From positions 1 through 64,000 of the forward strand of contig JNEN01000888.1 in NCBI GenBank assembly GCA_000697355.1: a DNA stretch of 64,000 bases, in the 5' to 3' direction. Each line of letters opens with the position of its first letter. Position 1 is the first letter of the stretch. The stretch comes from Syncephalastrum monosporum B8922 (Eukaryota > Mucoromycota > Mucoromycetes > Mucorales > Syncephalastraceae). The translations under genes and the position numbers were made by a program. Shown here piece by piece: positions 1-10,969 of the stretch. The notes below the pieces were generated by a model. It was not told the origin of the DNA, did no database searches, and saw nothing but the letters and a program-made list of their open reading frames with translations.

Positions 1-1503
1 AGGCATAGACCTGAATCTGTTTCACTTACGGGCAGAGGAAAAAGCGGAAAAAAAACCTCTGATGTGAGGGCAGCAATCGGAAGAGAGGAGGAAGAGGCGT
101 GAGCGGAAGCGAAGACAGGAGGAGAGGCGAGCAAGAAGACGGCAAGCTAAGTATACATTCAGAAGGAGGGTAGTGTTGTCCAAGGCCATGTACTCTTGAC
201 GCGGAACTTACTATCATGCACACCGGTGCAGTTGGGGATGGGCAACCGGTGGCAGAGGGACTTATGGGGAACGTAGTGGTCTATGTGTTGCACTTATTAG
301 TTTATACTTGTAACCAAAGTCCTTTTGTATATACTTGCCAGCGTAAGACTTGACCAGGGTAAAGAAGAAGAAGAAAAGTAGACGTGAGAAAAAACAAAAG
401 ACCTTTTATGAGAAAGAGCGCGTGTCAATCGATATTCATGCAAGGACTCGGGCGGGCTGTGCCAATGGGAAAGGAGAAGTAAAAGATAAGGACCTGACAG
501 GGATTGACGTCGAGCTTTTTTCCAAGTTTCATAGGTTCCATTGGCTAACCAAACTATCACGCAATCCACGTTTTACCAATGGGGAAAAAGAGCTCAAAGA
601 TATGGTCCCTGACAGGTATTGACGTCAGGTATCTTTTGCGTTTCAGAGGATTCATTGGATTACTTTACCATCACGCGGTTCACATTTACCGAAGGACACG
701 GGTGAAAAGACCTTGATGAAGATTGACGTCAGGTACCGTTGACGTCTCAAAGTTGTCTACTTTGGCAGACGCCCTGCCCGGGAATTGAACCAGGGTCTTT
801 TGTGTCTTGCTTATGTAATTATGGATGTACGGAATATTAAGATTATTATATATAGATAGTACCCCGAAAGTGATATTGATCATTGCTGTGTCGAAAATGA
901 CTCTATGACATGTGTGGTGATATGAACAAGTCAAGAAAAGGCCTTTGAAAGTCGTGAGACAAGTCAGTGACCCACAACTTGTATGAAGCCTGTCGGAACC
1001 CACTTGAATCCGCACCGCACGACTTCTGAACGGTAGTTCATTAAGCACCACTTACCGAATGTTGGGAGTTTACAGTCTATCTCCTTATGTTTAAATAAGC
1101 TGTGCGATAAAAATAGATGAGAGTAGGGGTGCTGATCACTGAAGATACCCCAACGGAATCGTCATATATTATCTGTAAACATCAAAATGCTTCGAATGCA
1201 AAAAAAAATGATAAAAATGAATGCTCGGCCGAGCAGAGCAAACCTTGTGCAGTCCCAGCAGAAGAAAAAAATTTTTTATTGGATTTAGCTCGATAGTCCG
1301 AATCCCTGTCAAATCTGTCCGCCTGGCGACAGGATAACAATGTAGGCAAATCAAATGTACTTCAAAAGGCAAATAAATAGTGCAATCATGTGTGTCGAAT
1401 GCAAATAATTATGGGAGGCGTCCAATACACTTGACGTGACAAAATATTTGATGCTCATGTATATTTATAAGTGATGAGTTATGTACACTTCTGCATGGAT
1501 GAT
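1..1503. other. Intergenic, no gene seen
   Basis: No convincing coding region on either strand; the open frames are short and without family features. The main structure is a degenerate direct repeat at 461-747 carrying CRE-like palindromes. Just beyond it, 766-800 resembles the T-arm and 3' acceptor strand of a tRNA on the minus strand, but no matching 5' half exists. The last part is the 3' flank of FES1. Confidence 0.6.
461..747. repeat. Degenerate ~115-bp direct repeat with CRE-like sites
   Basis: Two full units begin at 461 and 575 with CCAATGGG, and a third, more decayed unit follows from about 690. Each carries the core TGACGTC: at 505-511, 620-627 (full TGACGTCA), 724-731 (full TGACGTCA) and a second half at 740-746. 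Both full units also share an inverted CCAAT (CATTGG) and the string ATCACGC. TGACGTCA is the classic binding palindrome of ATF/CREB bZIP factors. Whether the array is regulatory or simply an old duplication cannot be told. Confidence 0.7.
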
Positions 1504-2702
1504 TTATGCCAGCTGCGTCCACTCCTCGGTGGCTAGACCCAGGTTTTCCTGGCCAAATGTGCTACGAGCCTCCTCCACATGTTGCTTCATCTCGGCAGGA
1601 AGCGAGGTGCAAGTTTGCGTCACCAACGTATGCAGTGTCCGGAGCGTCTACAGAGTCTTGTCAATACTCATTCCCAACCCTCCACCCTTCAGTTACCTTT
1701 TCAATCATATCCTCGTCCTGGGCCTCCGATTTGGTATACTTGACCAAAGTAATATCCAGTTCCTGCAAAAGGTTTCCGTCCAAGAGGAGCTTGGCAACCT
1801 TGGCGTTGTCAATCATGAGACTGTTCAACAGGAACACAATCTTGCGGACCATGTTGGTATCTGACATGTTTTTTAGAATGCTGACGAGTGGCTCCTTTCA
1901 AAACTTACTGTCAGTCTCTTTCAAAAGATCACCGAGCAGCTTGAAGCCACCTTGCAATTCAAAGGCCTCGACAGCCGAAGGGCAATGCTTCAACAGACCC
2001 GAGATCGCGTACAGGGCTTTGGCTTTGACTTCTTTGTCTTGATCGTTCTTTAACAGATTCACGAGCGGCTCAAGCCCGCCGTTTGCAAGATACTCGAGCA
2101 ATATGAGCTGACCTGGAAAAAAGACGGACGGGTATGACTTACTGCTTTCTGCGCAGCCGGGTTGTTCTGGACGGCGGTCCCGCTGATCCACAGAGCACCT
2201 TTCCGGATTTCGGGCTCGGGCGCGTTGTAAAGTGAGATGATGGTGGGCCACATCTTCATATTCTCGATGTCTATCATTGTTCATAAGCCCCAGTCCATTT
2301 CAAAGGCGTTTCTCATCATACTTTTGGCGTTATCAATGTGTTCAATGAGCTTAAAAAAATCCATGTTAGTCCAAACATTCATGTACCAAACATAACAGAA
2401 CGTACCAGTTCAAAGTTATCAAGCGCGATCTCCTTGTTTTCGAGTGTGTCGTTGGGATCGGTAATGCACTTGAGCGCATCTAGAAGTATTGCTAAGCAAT
2501 CGCCCAAATATATGTATATGAGGAGGGCAGAGTGCATACCTTGCATGCGAGTCGCGTCATCTTTGCCGAGGATCGATTCGATAACTTTGGGATCAAACTT
2601 GCTGCGATCGACAGGGATTTCGCCTCTACGAATGGCCTCTGCGTTTTTCTTGAGCTCTTCCTGATCGCTGTTGTTGACTGCCCACTGCAAAAGTTTCTCC
2701 AT
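1504..2702 (-). CDS. FES1: Hsp70 nucleotide exchange factor Fes1 (HspBP1 family)
   Basis: Armadillo-type co-chaperone that binds the Hsp70 nucleotide-binding domain and releases ADP, acting in the cytosol in protein refolding and clearance of misfolded proteins. The start MEKLLQWAVNNSDQ is the typical Fes1 N terminus, followed by armadillo repeats (ALWISGTAVQNNP, LLEYLANGGLEPLV, KAKALYAISGLLKH) and a C terminus ending in EEWTQLA. I infer seven exons separated by introns at 2480-2539, 2350-2405, 2271-2321, 2108-2142, 1861-1908 and 1591-1696, giving 280 aa, close to the usual family length (about 290). The 35-bp intron uses the second of two close acceptors, the only one that keeps frame. The last intron is the least certain, but it restores the conserved tail. 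Confidence 0.9.
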
Positions 2703-3539
2703 TGTCGTCGTTTATGAAAAAGCTGTAGGATTTTTTGCTCACCCGAAACCAAATAATTATGCGACTCTGAGTTTTTTCTGGGCCTTTCCAGTGACTGCCA
2801 GCTCATTTAAATTCGTTGCGGTGCATAGATGAGAATCTGCCAGTCGTCGTGGACTGAATAATGAACTAAAAGCAAACATCCACAGAATTAGAAGTGTCTT
2901 AGAGTACTTTGTTTGATTTTGTGCAATTTGTCTCCAGAAAAAGCTCGGCTTCAAAAAATAGACTGGAATAGCGAAGAAGGGATCCAAGAGCGTTTGGGCT
3001 GGATCCGTGAAAAAAAAAAAAAAAAAGCCGTAGACTTTACGAGAAACTGTGTCTTTCTTGCTAAATCTGCTTTCCACATCAATCAATCTGAACCCTAGTA
3101 TGGCATGGTCAAAGAAAAATACAAAGGGAGTGACCACCGTTTCCCGAAACGCGAGCAGCCACAATCACAGCCATTTTGTGCGTGATTCTCGCTGAAGGTC
3201 TAATTAAATACAGCCTCAGGCTTCCTCAGTCTCCATCCAACAAGAAGAGAAAACGAGGAGATGGCGTTGGGCATGTGAGCAAACGAACGGTTACGTGAAA
3301 CTATATCAGTTCTCTAAAAGCTGCACATGGATTGGTATCCGCACGTGAAAAGTCTCTACGTCGTGGTGGATAATGCTCCTATCCATACATCGGAAGTGGT
3401 AGCCAAATAAATAGAATCTCGCGGCTACCACTGCGCTTACTTGTCATTCTACTCTCCTGATTCAATCCAGTTGAGCGTTCTGTGGTCAAAAGTAAAGTAA
3501 AGTTTTCGTGACGTAATTTTCTGTGGGAAATCCAATCAA
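2703..3539. other. Intergenic, FES1 upstream region
   Basis: About 0.8 kb upstream of FES1. It contains a poly-A run near 3010-3024. A 135-codon open frame on the minus strand is dominated by Phe from homopolymers and looks non-coding. No other feature seen. Confidence 0.5.
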
Positions 3540-4776
3540 AAATTATGCCGCGCGTCAAAACGGCGTTTTTGGTTCTTTGTTACTGCTTCAATCAAGTCGT
3601 CGATGCGCTTCAGCAAGACTTCATGGCTCTCTGAAGATTGTGCGTCCTCGTTACGATAGTCCTCGAATTATTCAGTTTGGGCGCGAGCATGAGCGAGTAC
3701 GGAGCCGTGTCGGGACGTTCCTCACTTTCGTAAGCAGGGCGAGTTGCACCGCGGGTACGTACAAGTCCCAATCATGGTTGTCACCTTCACCCCTTTTTCT
3801 GAATGCTGAAGTGTACCTTTCCGCCAGTTCATTAGCTCCAATAATCTTATCTCGACCATTTTCCTTTTGATGAATGACAGCGCGATGGCATCAATGGAAG
3901 CAACTATGGCAAGGTGGGAAGGCAATTTCAAGTCGACGTGCCTCAACGTGGGTTCGTGTGATACAGCATATTTGAATCCTACCATATGCGCCCCACGGTC
4001 GTTGGTAGGAGTTTTGGGGCGCAACGTAATCCGACACGCGCAAGACAACCGTGGACATCGACGTCTTCGCGACCTTTGAGGGAGTTATGGCGGTGGGGAT
4101 AACATTTCCTAGTGTTCGCCGTCAAGAAGGGCAGTCCAATATTGGACCTCACCCGTGGCGGCGAAGGAGTGTCGTGGATGATGAAAGTCCCATGCCTGTA
4201 TTGGGGTAAGGACAGTTTCTTGATTTCAAACGAAACCCTCTCTCGCGAGGGACCGGCGCTTCCGCACAATCCGCTACTTGCGCCGTCAACCTCTCTTTTC
4301 TATTGCGAGGATTCAACGATTATCCGCCTGTATTAGATCGCCTTTGACCTGGTGTACACATCAGAAACGTGTTGCCAGAACATCGAGCATGCGGTCGACG
4401 CTATCTGCACCACGAACAAACGCTTTTCCAAGAGTTCATTGAAAAGGCGGACAAGAATGCACCATTGACGAAAGTTCGAAGATTGTGCGTCAAAGGCCTG
4501 GATTACAACAGCAAGGTTGCGGCGGAAACGTTACTGAATGAAGACTCGTCATCCCAATCGTCCGAAGAGGTCGCGATTTACCCGAACCAACTGCCGCTGG
4601 CATCTATCAAGTCAGCACGACACGCTATGGCGGAGGAGGATATTGAGTTCGTCAAAGCGTTCAAGAATATGTGCCGAGGTCGCATGAACTGGAATGATTG
4701 TCTTCAAGCGGGACAACGGCAAGGTCTATTGTCGAAGTACATATCAGTTCATCGAAGCTTCGGGTTCAAGTATTAA
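3540..4776 (+). pseudogene. Decayed gene of unknown function
   Basis: Several stretches translate into protein-like sequence on the plus strand, but in different frames and with stops between them. Examples are ASMEATMAR-type sequence near 3890-4075, VDIDVFATFEGVMAVG near 4055-4100, DLVYTSETCCQNIEHAVDAI near 4345-4420, and an open C-terminal part (LFQEFIEKADKNAPLTKVRR onward) at about 4425-4776. The switch between the last two occurs within about ten bases near 4420-4430, too close for an intron, so frameshift damage is likely. I do not recognise the family. Part of the minus strand (3722-4048) is also open, so strand choice rests mainly on the C-terminal block. Confidence 0.45.
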
Positions 4777-5615
4777 CTTCAAGTATCAACTTCAGTACAG
4801 CGGCACAATGATAATTTACGGGTTTCATTCTCTATGGTGATGAACATTGAAACGTCCTCCTCAAATAAAAGTTGATTTGGTAACTCTTCCTTTCCTCACC
4901 AATCACCACCATGGAAAATTATAAACGCAAGGCCCAAGCTTTGGATCTACAAAGGAAAAAGATGAGTAAAATACACGCTATCAGGTCTCTCCATCTGTTA
5001 AGTGTAAGCGTTTTAGATGATGTACTGTACGTACTACTGTACAGCAGTATAGGGTAGTTCATACTTGGTCCAGAACACCTGGAAAAGAGTAGGATCACGC
5101 CACAGGACAAGGGATATGTACCTTTTAGCGAACTAGACGTTTGCAATAAAAAGAACACCAGCTGCTCCCCCATCGTAGGTACGCCACTTTAAGAAAAGCC
5201 AATATAAAGCAAAACTTTGACGCAGCATGGCAGGATATTGGAACGGAATCCTACAAATCGCATGATATGCTGCGGAGCACGCCTAGCAGCTGCGTATAAC
5301 GTAATATCGCTGTCTACCTCGGTTTTTTTCACGGTGTTGGCAGTAAGTGGTATAAAAGGGTCGGGGGCTTATAAAGCATTGAACATTGAACCTTGAGCAT
5401 ATCAAGTAGTACTGTACATAAGGGAAGTGTCTAGCGCGTGGTGCGTTGCAAATGACGTGCTGGCGGACAAAAAGATTCGCACCGCGAAAGAGAGAAAGAG
5501 AGAAAGAGAGAAAGAGAGAAAGAGAGAACAAGTTGCATTTATTTTACGGTCACGCCTGACAGACAGGTCATAGTATCTTTGTCCTTTCTCTCTTGCGAGT
5601 TTGTTCTCTCTTGCC
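4777..5615. other. Intergenic, SSL1 upstream region
   Basis: No gene seen. A TATA-like TATAAAAG lies at 5351-5358 on the plus strand, 258 bp before the SSL1 start, too far to assign with confidence. A (GAAAGAGA)n tract lies at 5486-5528. A short direct repeat of TTCAAGTAT occurs at 4765-4790 directly after the decayed gene. Confidence 0.5.
5486..5528. repeat. GAAAGAGA microsatellite
   Basis: About five tandem copies of an 8-bp purine-only unit, roughly 90 bp upstream of the SSL1 start and so probably in its promoter or 5' leader. Confidence 0.9.
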
Positions 5616-7195
5616 ATGGCACGACGGCCTCTAGACGACGAGTACATTGATGTCGACGATACGTTTGACGGCAACCAGGACGACGATGCGGGCAAGGCGG
5701 GCTACTCCTGGGAGGAGGAGTACAAACGAAGTTGGGACATTCTGCAAGAAGATGAAGAAGGTCGCTTGAGCAGTGTGGTTGCTCAATTACAGCAACAACG
5801 CAAGCGAAGAAGGTAATCTTACAGTGCCATCCACGGGTTGAACTAAAACAAAAGGACGTCAATGAAGACTGCTGAAGGATACAGCGGTGATCCAGCGTGG
5901 CATCATTCGGCATTTGTTTCTTATTATTGATCTCTCCGAAGCCATGAATGAACGCGATCTGCGGCCGAGCCGAGTGGAGCTGACGCTGACGTATGCGGAG
6001 CAGTTCGTGTATGAGTTCTTTGATCAGAATCCGATCTCGCAGCTTGGGATTATCGTAACGCGGGACGGGATAGCCGAGAAGTTGACCGAGCTGAGCGGGA
6101 ACCCAAACGACCACGCACGGGCCCTCAAGGCAGGCAAAAAGACGGACACGAGCGGCGAACCTTCGCTCCAGAACGCACTTCAGCTCGCCCGCTCCAGCAT
6201 GGTCGGCGTGCCCAGCCACGGCTCCAAGGAGATCCTGATGGTCTTTGGCGCACTCACGACCTGCGACCCGTCCGATATCCATGAGACCATCGATCTCCTC
6301 CAGAAAGAAAACGTACGGGTCAATGTCGTCGGCCTGGCAGCAGAGGTACAGATCTGCCGGGTCCTCAGTCGCAACACGAAAGGTATACCCTCCTGTATTC
6401 TGTGTACAAGCACCCTGATGTGCTCTTGATCCGAGGTGTCCTTTCGAAAAATGGCAATGGCTCATAAACCATATTATCATGATTCAGGGTCGTACGGCGT
6501 CGTCCTGAACGAGGCCCACTTTAAGGACTTGCTATTTGAAGCGATCCCGCCTCCTGCGATAGCGCCCAACAAGAACTCATCCAACTTGGTCATGATGGGT
6601 TTTCCACGCCGACAAACAGAGGAATTGGCGACATTTTGTGTTTGGTGAGTTCCATGAGGTTTTTCCGGAGAAAAGCCAGCCTAATTGGAAAACGGGAATC
6701 CTTCTTTGTGTGTTGTTTATGTTTCGATTGCGCGTGACGTATCGAACGTAATAGCCATTCCAAGCTGACGACAATGGGATACATCTGTCCCCGGTGCGCG
6801 TCCAAGGTCTGCGAGCTCCCGAGCGACTGTGACATCTGCGGCCTGACCCTGGTCTCCTCGCCTCATCTTGCGCGATCATACCACCATCTATTCCCCGTGG
6901 ACAACTTTGATGAAGTGCGTGGCACGTAAGTTGCATGGATAAATAGGAGACGTTCAGAAAAGCTCAGGTGACTGATGCCTATTTGTCGGGCTACCCCGAC
7001 CTTACTAGCGATCATGCATTGCATTGTTTTTCGTGTCTGGTTCATTTCGATAAGGCTGAGTCCACAAATCAAGGCCGGTATGCATGCCCGAGATGCAAGC
7101 AGGAGTTCTGCATGGATTGTGATATCTTTATCCATGAAGTGCTTCACAACTGTCCTGGTTGCTGGAGCGTTGGATCAAAGCAAGAGCAAAAGTGA
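5616..7195 (+). CDS. SSL1: TFIIH core subunit Ssl1 (GTF2H2/p44)
   Basis: Subunit of the TFIIH core that stimulates the XPD/Rad3 helicase in transcription initiation and nucleotide excision repair in the nucleus. An acidic N terminus is followed by a von Willebrand A-type domain from about residue 80 ([17 protein letters not shown]). A zinc ribbon comes next ([20 protein letters not shown]), then the conserved [11 protein letters not shown] and a C-terminal C4C4 RING-like module (CFSC, RYACPRC, FCMDCD, CPGC). Introns inferred at 5813-5867, 6383-6487, 6645-6754 and 6926-7008 give 408 aa, near family length. The last intron is ambiguous: GTAAGT at 6926 with the acceptor at 7008 keeps frame, but a GTGCGT donor a few bases upstream paired with an earlier acceptor would also. 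The start is the first in-frame ATG. Confidence 0.93.
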
Positions 7196-7440
7196 TCACG
7201 CATAACGGAAGCGCCGTCTCTCTCTCTCTCTTCCTCTCTTCTTTTTTCTATGAGAGGCACAATAGCAGCCGAATGAAGAAAGGACCATGACTCAAAAACA
7301 AAAGGAAAAGGTGGATCATGACAGATCTTGGCAATTGAGCGGCGGGTCGTATGACGTACCCTACAGTGTATAGAGTTCGGTTTGCCACATAATTTTCCTT
7401 TCCCTTTCTTTGATCGCTCGGTCTGGCCCGACATGTCAAA

Positions 7441-7448
7441 TATAAAAG
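7441..7448 (+). promoter_or_regulatory. TATA box of the F-box gene
   Basis: TATAAAAG 91 bp before the F-box start codon, at a sensible distance for a TATA element plus short leader. The spacer is pyrimidine-rich. Inferred from sequence only. Confidence 0.55.
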
Positions 7449-7531
7449 ATACACTCCCTCTGCACCTGGATTAATTCCCCACTTTCTTGTCTCGTTTCCT
7501 ATCTCTGCATTTATATCGTTCTCAATACAAC

Positions 7532-8413
7532 ATGCGCAACATCCTCCACAGCTTACCGCCCGAACTTTTGTGGCGCATTACAGCCTACTTGTCGCTCGAC
7601 GACCTCGCTGTCGCACGTCTTGTATCGAAGCAATTGCGACACTTCTGCGACCACCCGTCTTTCTGGCGTGAAGTGCGCCTTGAGCCCCCCAGGCAGCCCA
7701 ACAGCACCGCGGCCACCACGACGATGGCATTATGGCAACTGAGCGAGTTGAAGCGTCTGATTGAGCCCCATGTACGGCATATCCGGTCGGTCCGGATCTG
7801 GGGTGTACGCGACACGATCGTCCAGTACCTCCTCGAGCAATGTCCAAACCTGACAGATTTGACCGTATGCGGCTGGACGACCCTGTCTAGCCATGCCTTT
7901 GGCAAGCTGAACCGCACACTGGCGTTACGCCGGCTCGAACTGATTGGCGCGGCCCAGCAACCCAACTTTGCTGCCATTGATGCGCGCCAGCTCGGCCGCC
8001 TACTCCATCAGTGCCCGGACTTATCCGACCTGATGCTGGGCTGCCAAGTACATATCCATGCACGCACGCTCCTCAAGGAGCTCAAGCACCATCCACGCGC
8101 AGGTCAGCGCCTGCAGCTGCTGACTCTCGCCCCCCGCCGCACCTGGTCTCATCGGCACGTCGCCGAGCTCCTGCAGCTCTGTCCTGCACTCGAATGCGTC
8201 TGCCTTGTCCCCGCAGCTGCCAAAGGGTTCGACCTCAAAAACGATGACCCGCACCACTGGGTAAAGTCAAAACCTCACGTGGAGCTCGAGTCAGCCACAG
8301 ACGGCGAGGACGAGCTCGCGGCGGACATGGTCAGTGACATGATTATCACTCGGTCCATTCTGTCTTCAAGCACTCTACCTACTGCGATTACTACTACTCC
8401 TCCTACTGCTTAA
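7532..8413 (+). CDS. F-box protein with LRR-like repeats
   Basis: Intronless frame of 293 aa. The N terminus carries an F-box at about residues 6-45 (LHSLPPELLWRITAYLSLDD, then VSKQLRHFCDHPSFWREV), the Skp1-binding module of SCF ubiquitin ligases. The rest has loosely repeated leucine-rich segments (LLEQCPNLTDLTVCGW, LLHQCPDLSDLMLGCQ, LLQLCPALECVCLV), about one per 60-75 residues, resembling substrate-binding LRRs. The C terminus is an acidic stretch followed by a Ser/Thr-rich tail. The substrate is unknown. The start is the ATG directly before the F-box; no upstream in-frame ATG exists after the TATA box. One of few intron-free genes here. Confidence 0.8.
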   Translation: MRNILHSLPPELLWRITAYLSLDDLAVARLVSKQLRHFCDHPSFWREVRLEPPRQPNSTAATTTMALWQLSELKRLIEPHVRHIRSVRIWGVRDTIVQYLLEQCPNLTDLTVCGWTTLSSHAFGKLNRTLALRRLELIGAAQQPNFAAIDARQLGRLLHQCPDLSDLMLGCQVHIHARTLLKELKHHPRAGQRLQLLTLAPRRTWSHRHVAELLQLCPALECVCLVPAAAKGFDLKNDDPHHWVKSKPHVELESATDGEDELAADMVSDMIITRSILSSSTLPTAITTTPPTA

Positions 8414-8617
8414 TAGCTTCCCACCCCCCCACACTTTTCCTCCTTGATGGCATTCCTCTTCTTTCCTTTTCATAGTCTTATTTCTCTCACGTGTTGTAAT
8501 ATTATCCATGTCATTATCCGTGTCCAGCTGGCATGGTCACTGGCAAAAAATACAAGCCTAAAAATCCCAATTTCTACCGCACTGCCTCCCTTCTCTTGCT
8601 TGCTTTTTCTTTTCGTG

Positions 8618-9515
8618 ATGGGACTCGTTTTCAGTTCTTTGTGGCAAAGACTTTTCTCGAAAGCCGAAGTGAAGATCATCATTGTCGGCCTTGATAATGC
8701 GGGCAAGACGACGATTCTCTACAAGCTGTACGTGTCCCATGGCACTTGTTCGAAAACCTGATCTTATTCATCTTGCTTCTGTCCCGCCAGGTTGATGAAC
8801 CAGGTTGTGACGACGACACCCACTATCGGCAGCAACGTCGAGGAGTATGTGTACAAAAACATTCGATTCATCATGTGGGATATCGCCGGCCAAGAATCGT
8901 TGCGGCCGTCTTGGAAGACGTATTACGTAGACACTCAGGTGCGAGACCTTTCGCTTTCTTTCATCCTTTGTACGCCTCGATTTAATCTCGGACTTTTTTT
9001 TTTATTCTTCTCTTCTTTGCACATAGACGGTTATTATGGTGATTGATAGCACAGATGCAGCTCGACTTCATATTGCAAAGCACGAGCTGCATCAGATGAT
9101 GGAGAGCGAGGTACGTTGCAAGTTAAATTTGACACGCAGGATGATTCACCGCGGCACATTGCGCTAGCAACTCAAAAACGCGAGTCTACTCGTGTTTGCC
9201 AATAAGCAGGACGCCAGGGGCGCATTAAACGCAGCGAAGATTTCAGACGCTTTGAGTCTGTCCAGCCTGAAAGACCGACAGTGGCACATCCAGGTAAGTG
9301 ATCCCACCCATCATGCCGCGCGTCCTGCCGCTCACCCGCTTGTTGCGCTTGTTTCAAATTAAACAGGCCTGTTCCGCTCTCACCGGTGAAGGGTATGCCT
9401 CAATGAAGATAGTGTTCGCAATGCATTGCTTGGCTCACGTTCTGTCTGTCATTTTTTGTGTAGCTTACACGAAGGTCTCGACTGGGTCGTGCATCAGATC
9501 TCAGGTGCCAAATGA
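8618..9515 (+). CDS. ARL5: Arf-like GTPase, ARL5 type
   Basis: Small GTPase of the Arf/Arl family. In animals ARL5 acts at the trans-Golgi and recruits the GARP tethering complex. Gly2 (MGLVFSS) is a candidate myristoylation site. G1 is GLDNAGKT at residues 24-31. Switch I carries [10 protein letters not shown], typical of ARL5. G3 is WDIAGQE, where Ala replaces the first Gly of the usual Arf DxGGQ. G4 is NKQD and G5 is [10 protein letters not shown]. Five introns (8728-8790, 8939-9026, 9111-9167, 9294-9366, 9393-9463) give 181 aa, the normal length. ARL5 assignment over ARL1 rests on IGSNVEE and [15 protein letters not shown]. Confidence 0.9.
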
Positions 9516-9688
9516 AACGACAATAAGAGTAGACAGCGCATACCATACCCAACCCCATACATAAACATTTGTGTAAATAACATGACACCAGAACCATTAC
9601 TGTTTGTGTGGTAGACTATATACAAGAAGGGGGATGGGATATCCATTTATTGAATGATCAATAAAAAAAATGAAGGAAACGACAGCAT

Positions 9689-10784
9689 TTACTGACGAGC
9701 AGCAATCTCCTTGGCAGCAGCAGCCGCAAGCTTCGCCTGGCGAGCGTTCGACTTGGGGCCGTTGATACCACCGCCCCAGTGACGGCGCTCCTCCTCCCAC
9801 TTGTCGTTCGCCTTGATGGCAGACACGACGTTGGCCAGCTCGGACTTGTCCTCGTCCTTGACGTCGACAAACGCAAGCGCGGTGGCCTTCTTCTGGTGCA
9901 CGACCGTACCCAGGCGGTCCTTGCCCTTGACGATGGCGTACGGGACGCCCATCTTGCGGCAGAGCGCGGGCAGCCAGACCACGATCTCAATGGGGTCAAC
10001 GTCGCTGGCAATCAGGACAAGCTGAGCCTTCTTGGCCTCGATGAGGGCAGTCACGTGGTTCAAGCCAAACTTGATGACCTTGGGCTTCTCGGTCTTCACT
10101 TCCTTGCCACCGGCCTTGGCCTCGGCGGCCTCGCGCAGACGCTGGCGCTTCTCGACCTTGGTCTCGGGGCGGTACTTGTTGGCGAGCTTGAAGACCTGCG
10201 CAGCCGTGTTGCGGTCCAGCGTGTGCGTGAACTGGTTGATGGCCGGGGGCACCTTCAGGCGCTGGTAGATGATGCGCTTCTGGCGTTGCAGGCGCACGTA
10301 GGCGGGCCACTTGACGAAGCGGGTCACGTCGCGCTTGGGCTGAATGTGCTGGCCGATGCCAAAGTTGCGAGGACGGGACTCGAGAAGAGGGTTCTTGCTA
10401 CCGGTCTTCTGCGTCTTCTTGACGGCGAAGGGAGCAGGGGCGACCTTCTTGCCAGTCGACTTCTTAGTGGCAGGTGGCTGTCATTGAGTGCAAAATGTTT
10501 GATCAGATTCAAATTCTGGCGAAATTCACAATTCTGACAAACGGCACTCTAAGAGCAAACCAGACACAAGGTCTGGATGCTCAGCCATATAGAGTGGGAG
10601 GAGATATAAAGTGAGGTGCCTCCGGTTATAAATAACGCGGACGGATGCCTCGGTGCCAAGGAGATGCGAAACAACAGCGTGTTTGCTCGTCCATAAACCG
10701 AAGGAGGAACGCATCCATCCAAACGGTATATTGATGTAGATGATGGAAAAAAGTGGATACAAGGGGTCTTCAAGTACTTACCAT
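9689..10784 (-). CDS. RPL8: 60S ribosomal protein eL8 (L7a/L8)
   Basis: Component of the large ribosomal subunit; the L7Ae/L30e-type RNA-binding domain spans the second half ([40 protein letters not shown]). The N terminus carries PRNFGIGQ and [19 protein letters not shown], hallmarks of eL8. The coding sequence starts with an exon holding only the ATG (10782-10784), followed by a 304-bp intron (10478-10781) and one long exon, giving 263 aa. The ATG exon is inferred from ATG followed by GTAAGT and the fact that the second exon begins in phase with [12 protein letters not shown]18 in this window has the same arrangement. It converges on ARL5 with 173 bp between stops. Confidence 0.93.
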
Positions 10785-10969
10785 GATGACTTAAGGATGG
10801 ATGGATGGGAAGGAAGAAAGGATGGGAAAACAAGAGGAAGGAGGAGCAGGGGAAATCGTGTCCCAGCTTAAATCGAGGAAAAAACTTCGCACCCCGCCAT
10901 GATCTGTGAGAAACAGTAGTACATTATTATTTGTTTCAGCTATGTTTGTTTGTATGTATATTTGTTCTT

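Noticed and set aside
766..800. tRNA-like 3' half on the minus strand (GGTTCAATTCC with neighbouring GCAGGGC)
   Set aside because: The T-stem has a mismatch, no complementary 5' acceptor strand or anticodon arm is found at tRNA spacing, so not called as a tRNA gene; at most a fragment.
2757..3164. 135-codon open frame on the minus strand
   Set aside because: Composition is driven by T-rich homopolymers (runs of Phe), with no family features or splice-supported extension.
5539..6480. 313-codon open frame antisense to SSL1
   Set aside because: Shadow of the SSL1 exon in a GC-rich stretch; the plus strand carries all conserved p44 motifs.
9779..10537. 252-codon open frame antisense to RPL8
   Set aside because: Complement of a highly biased ribosomal gene; sequence is repetitive Leu/Val/Gly/Asp and not protein-family-like.
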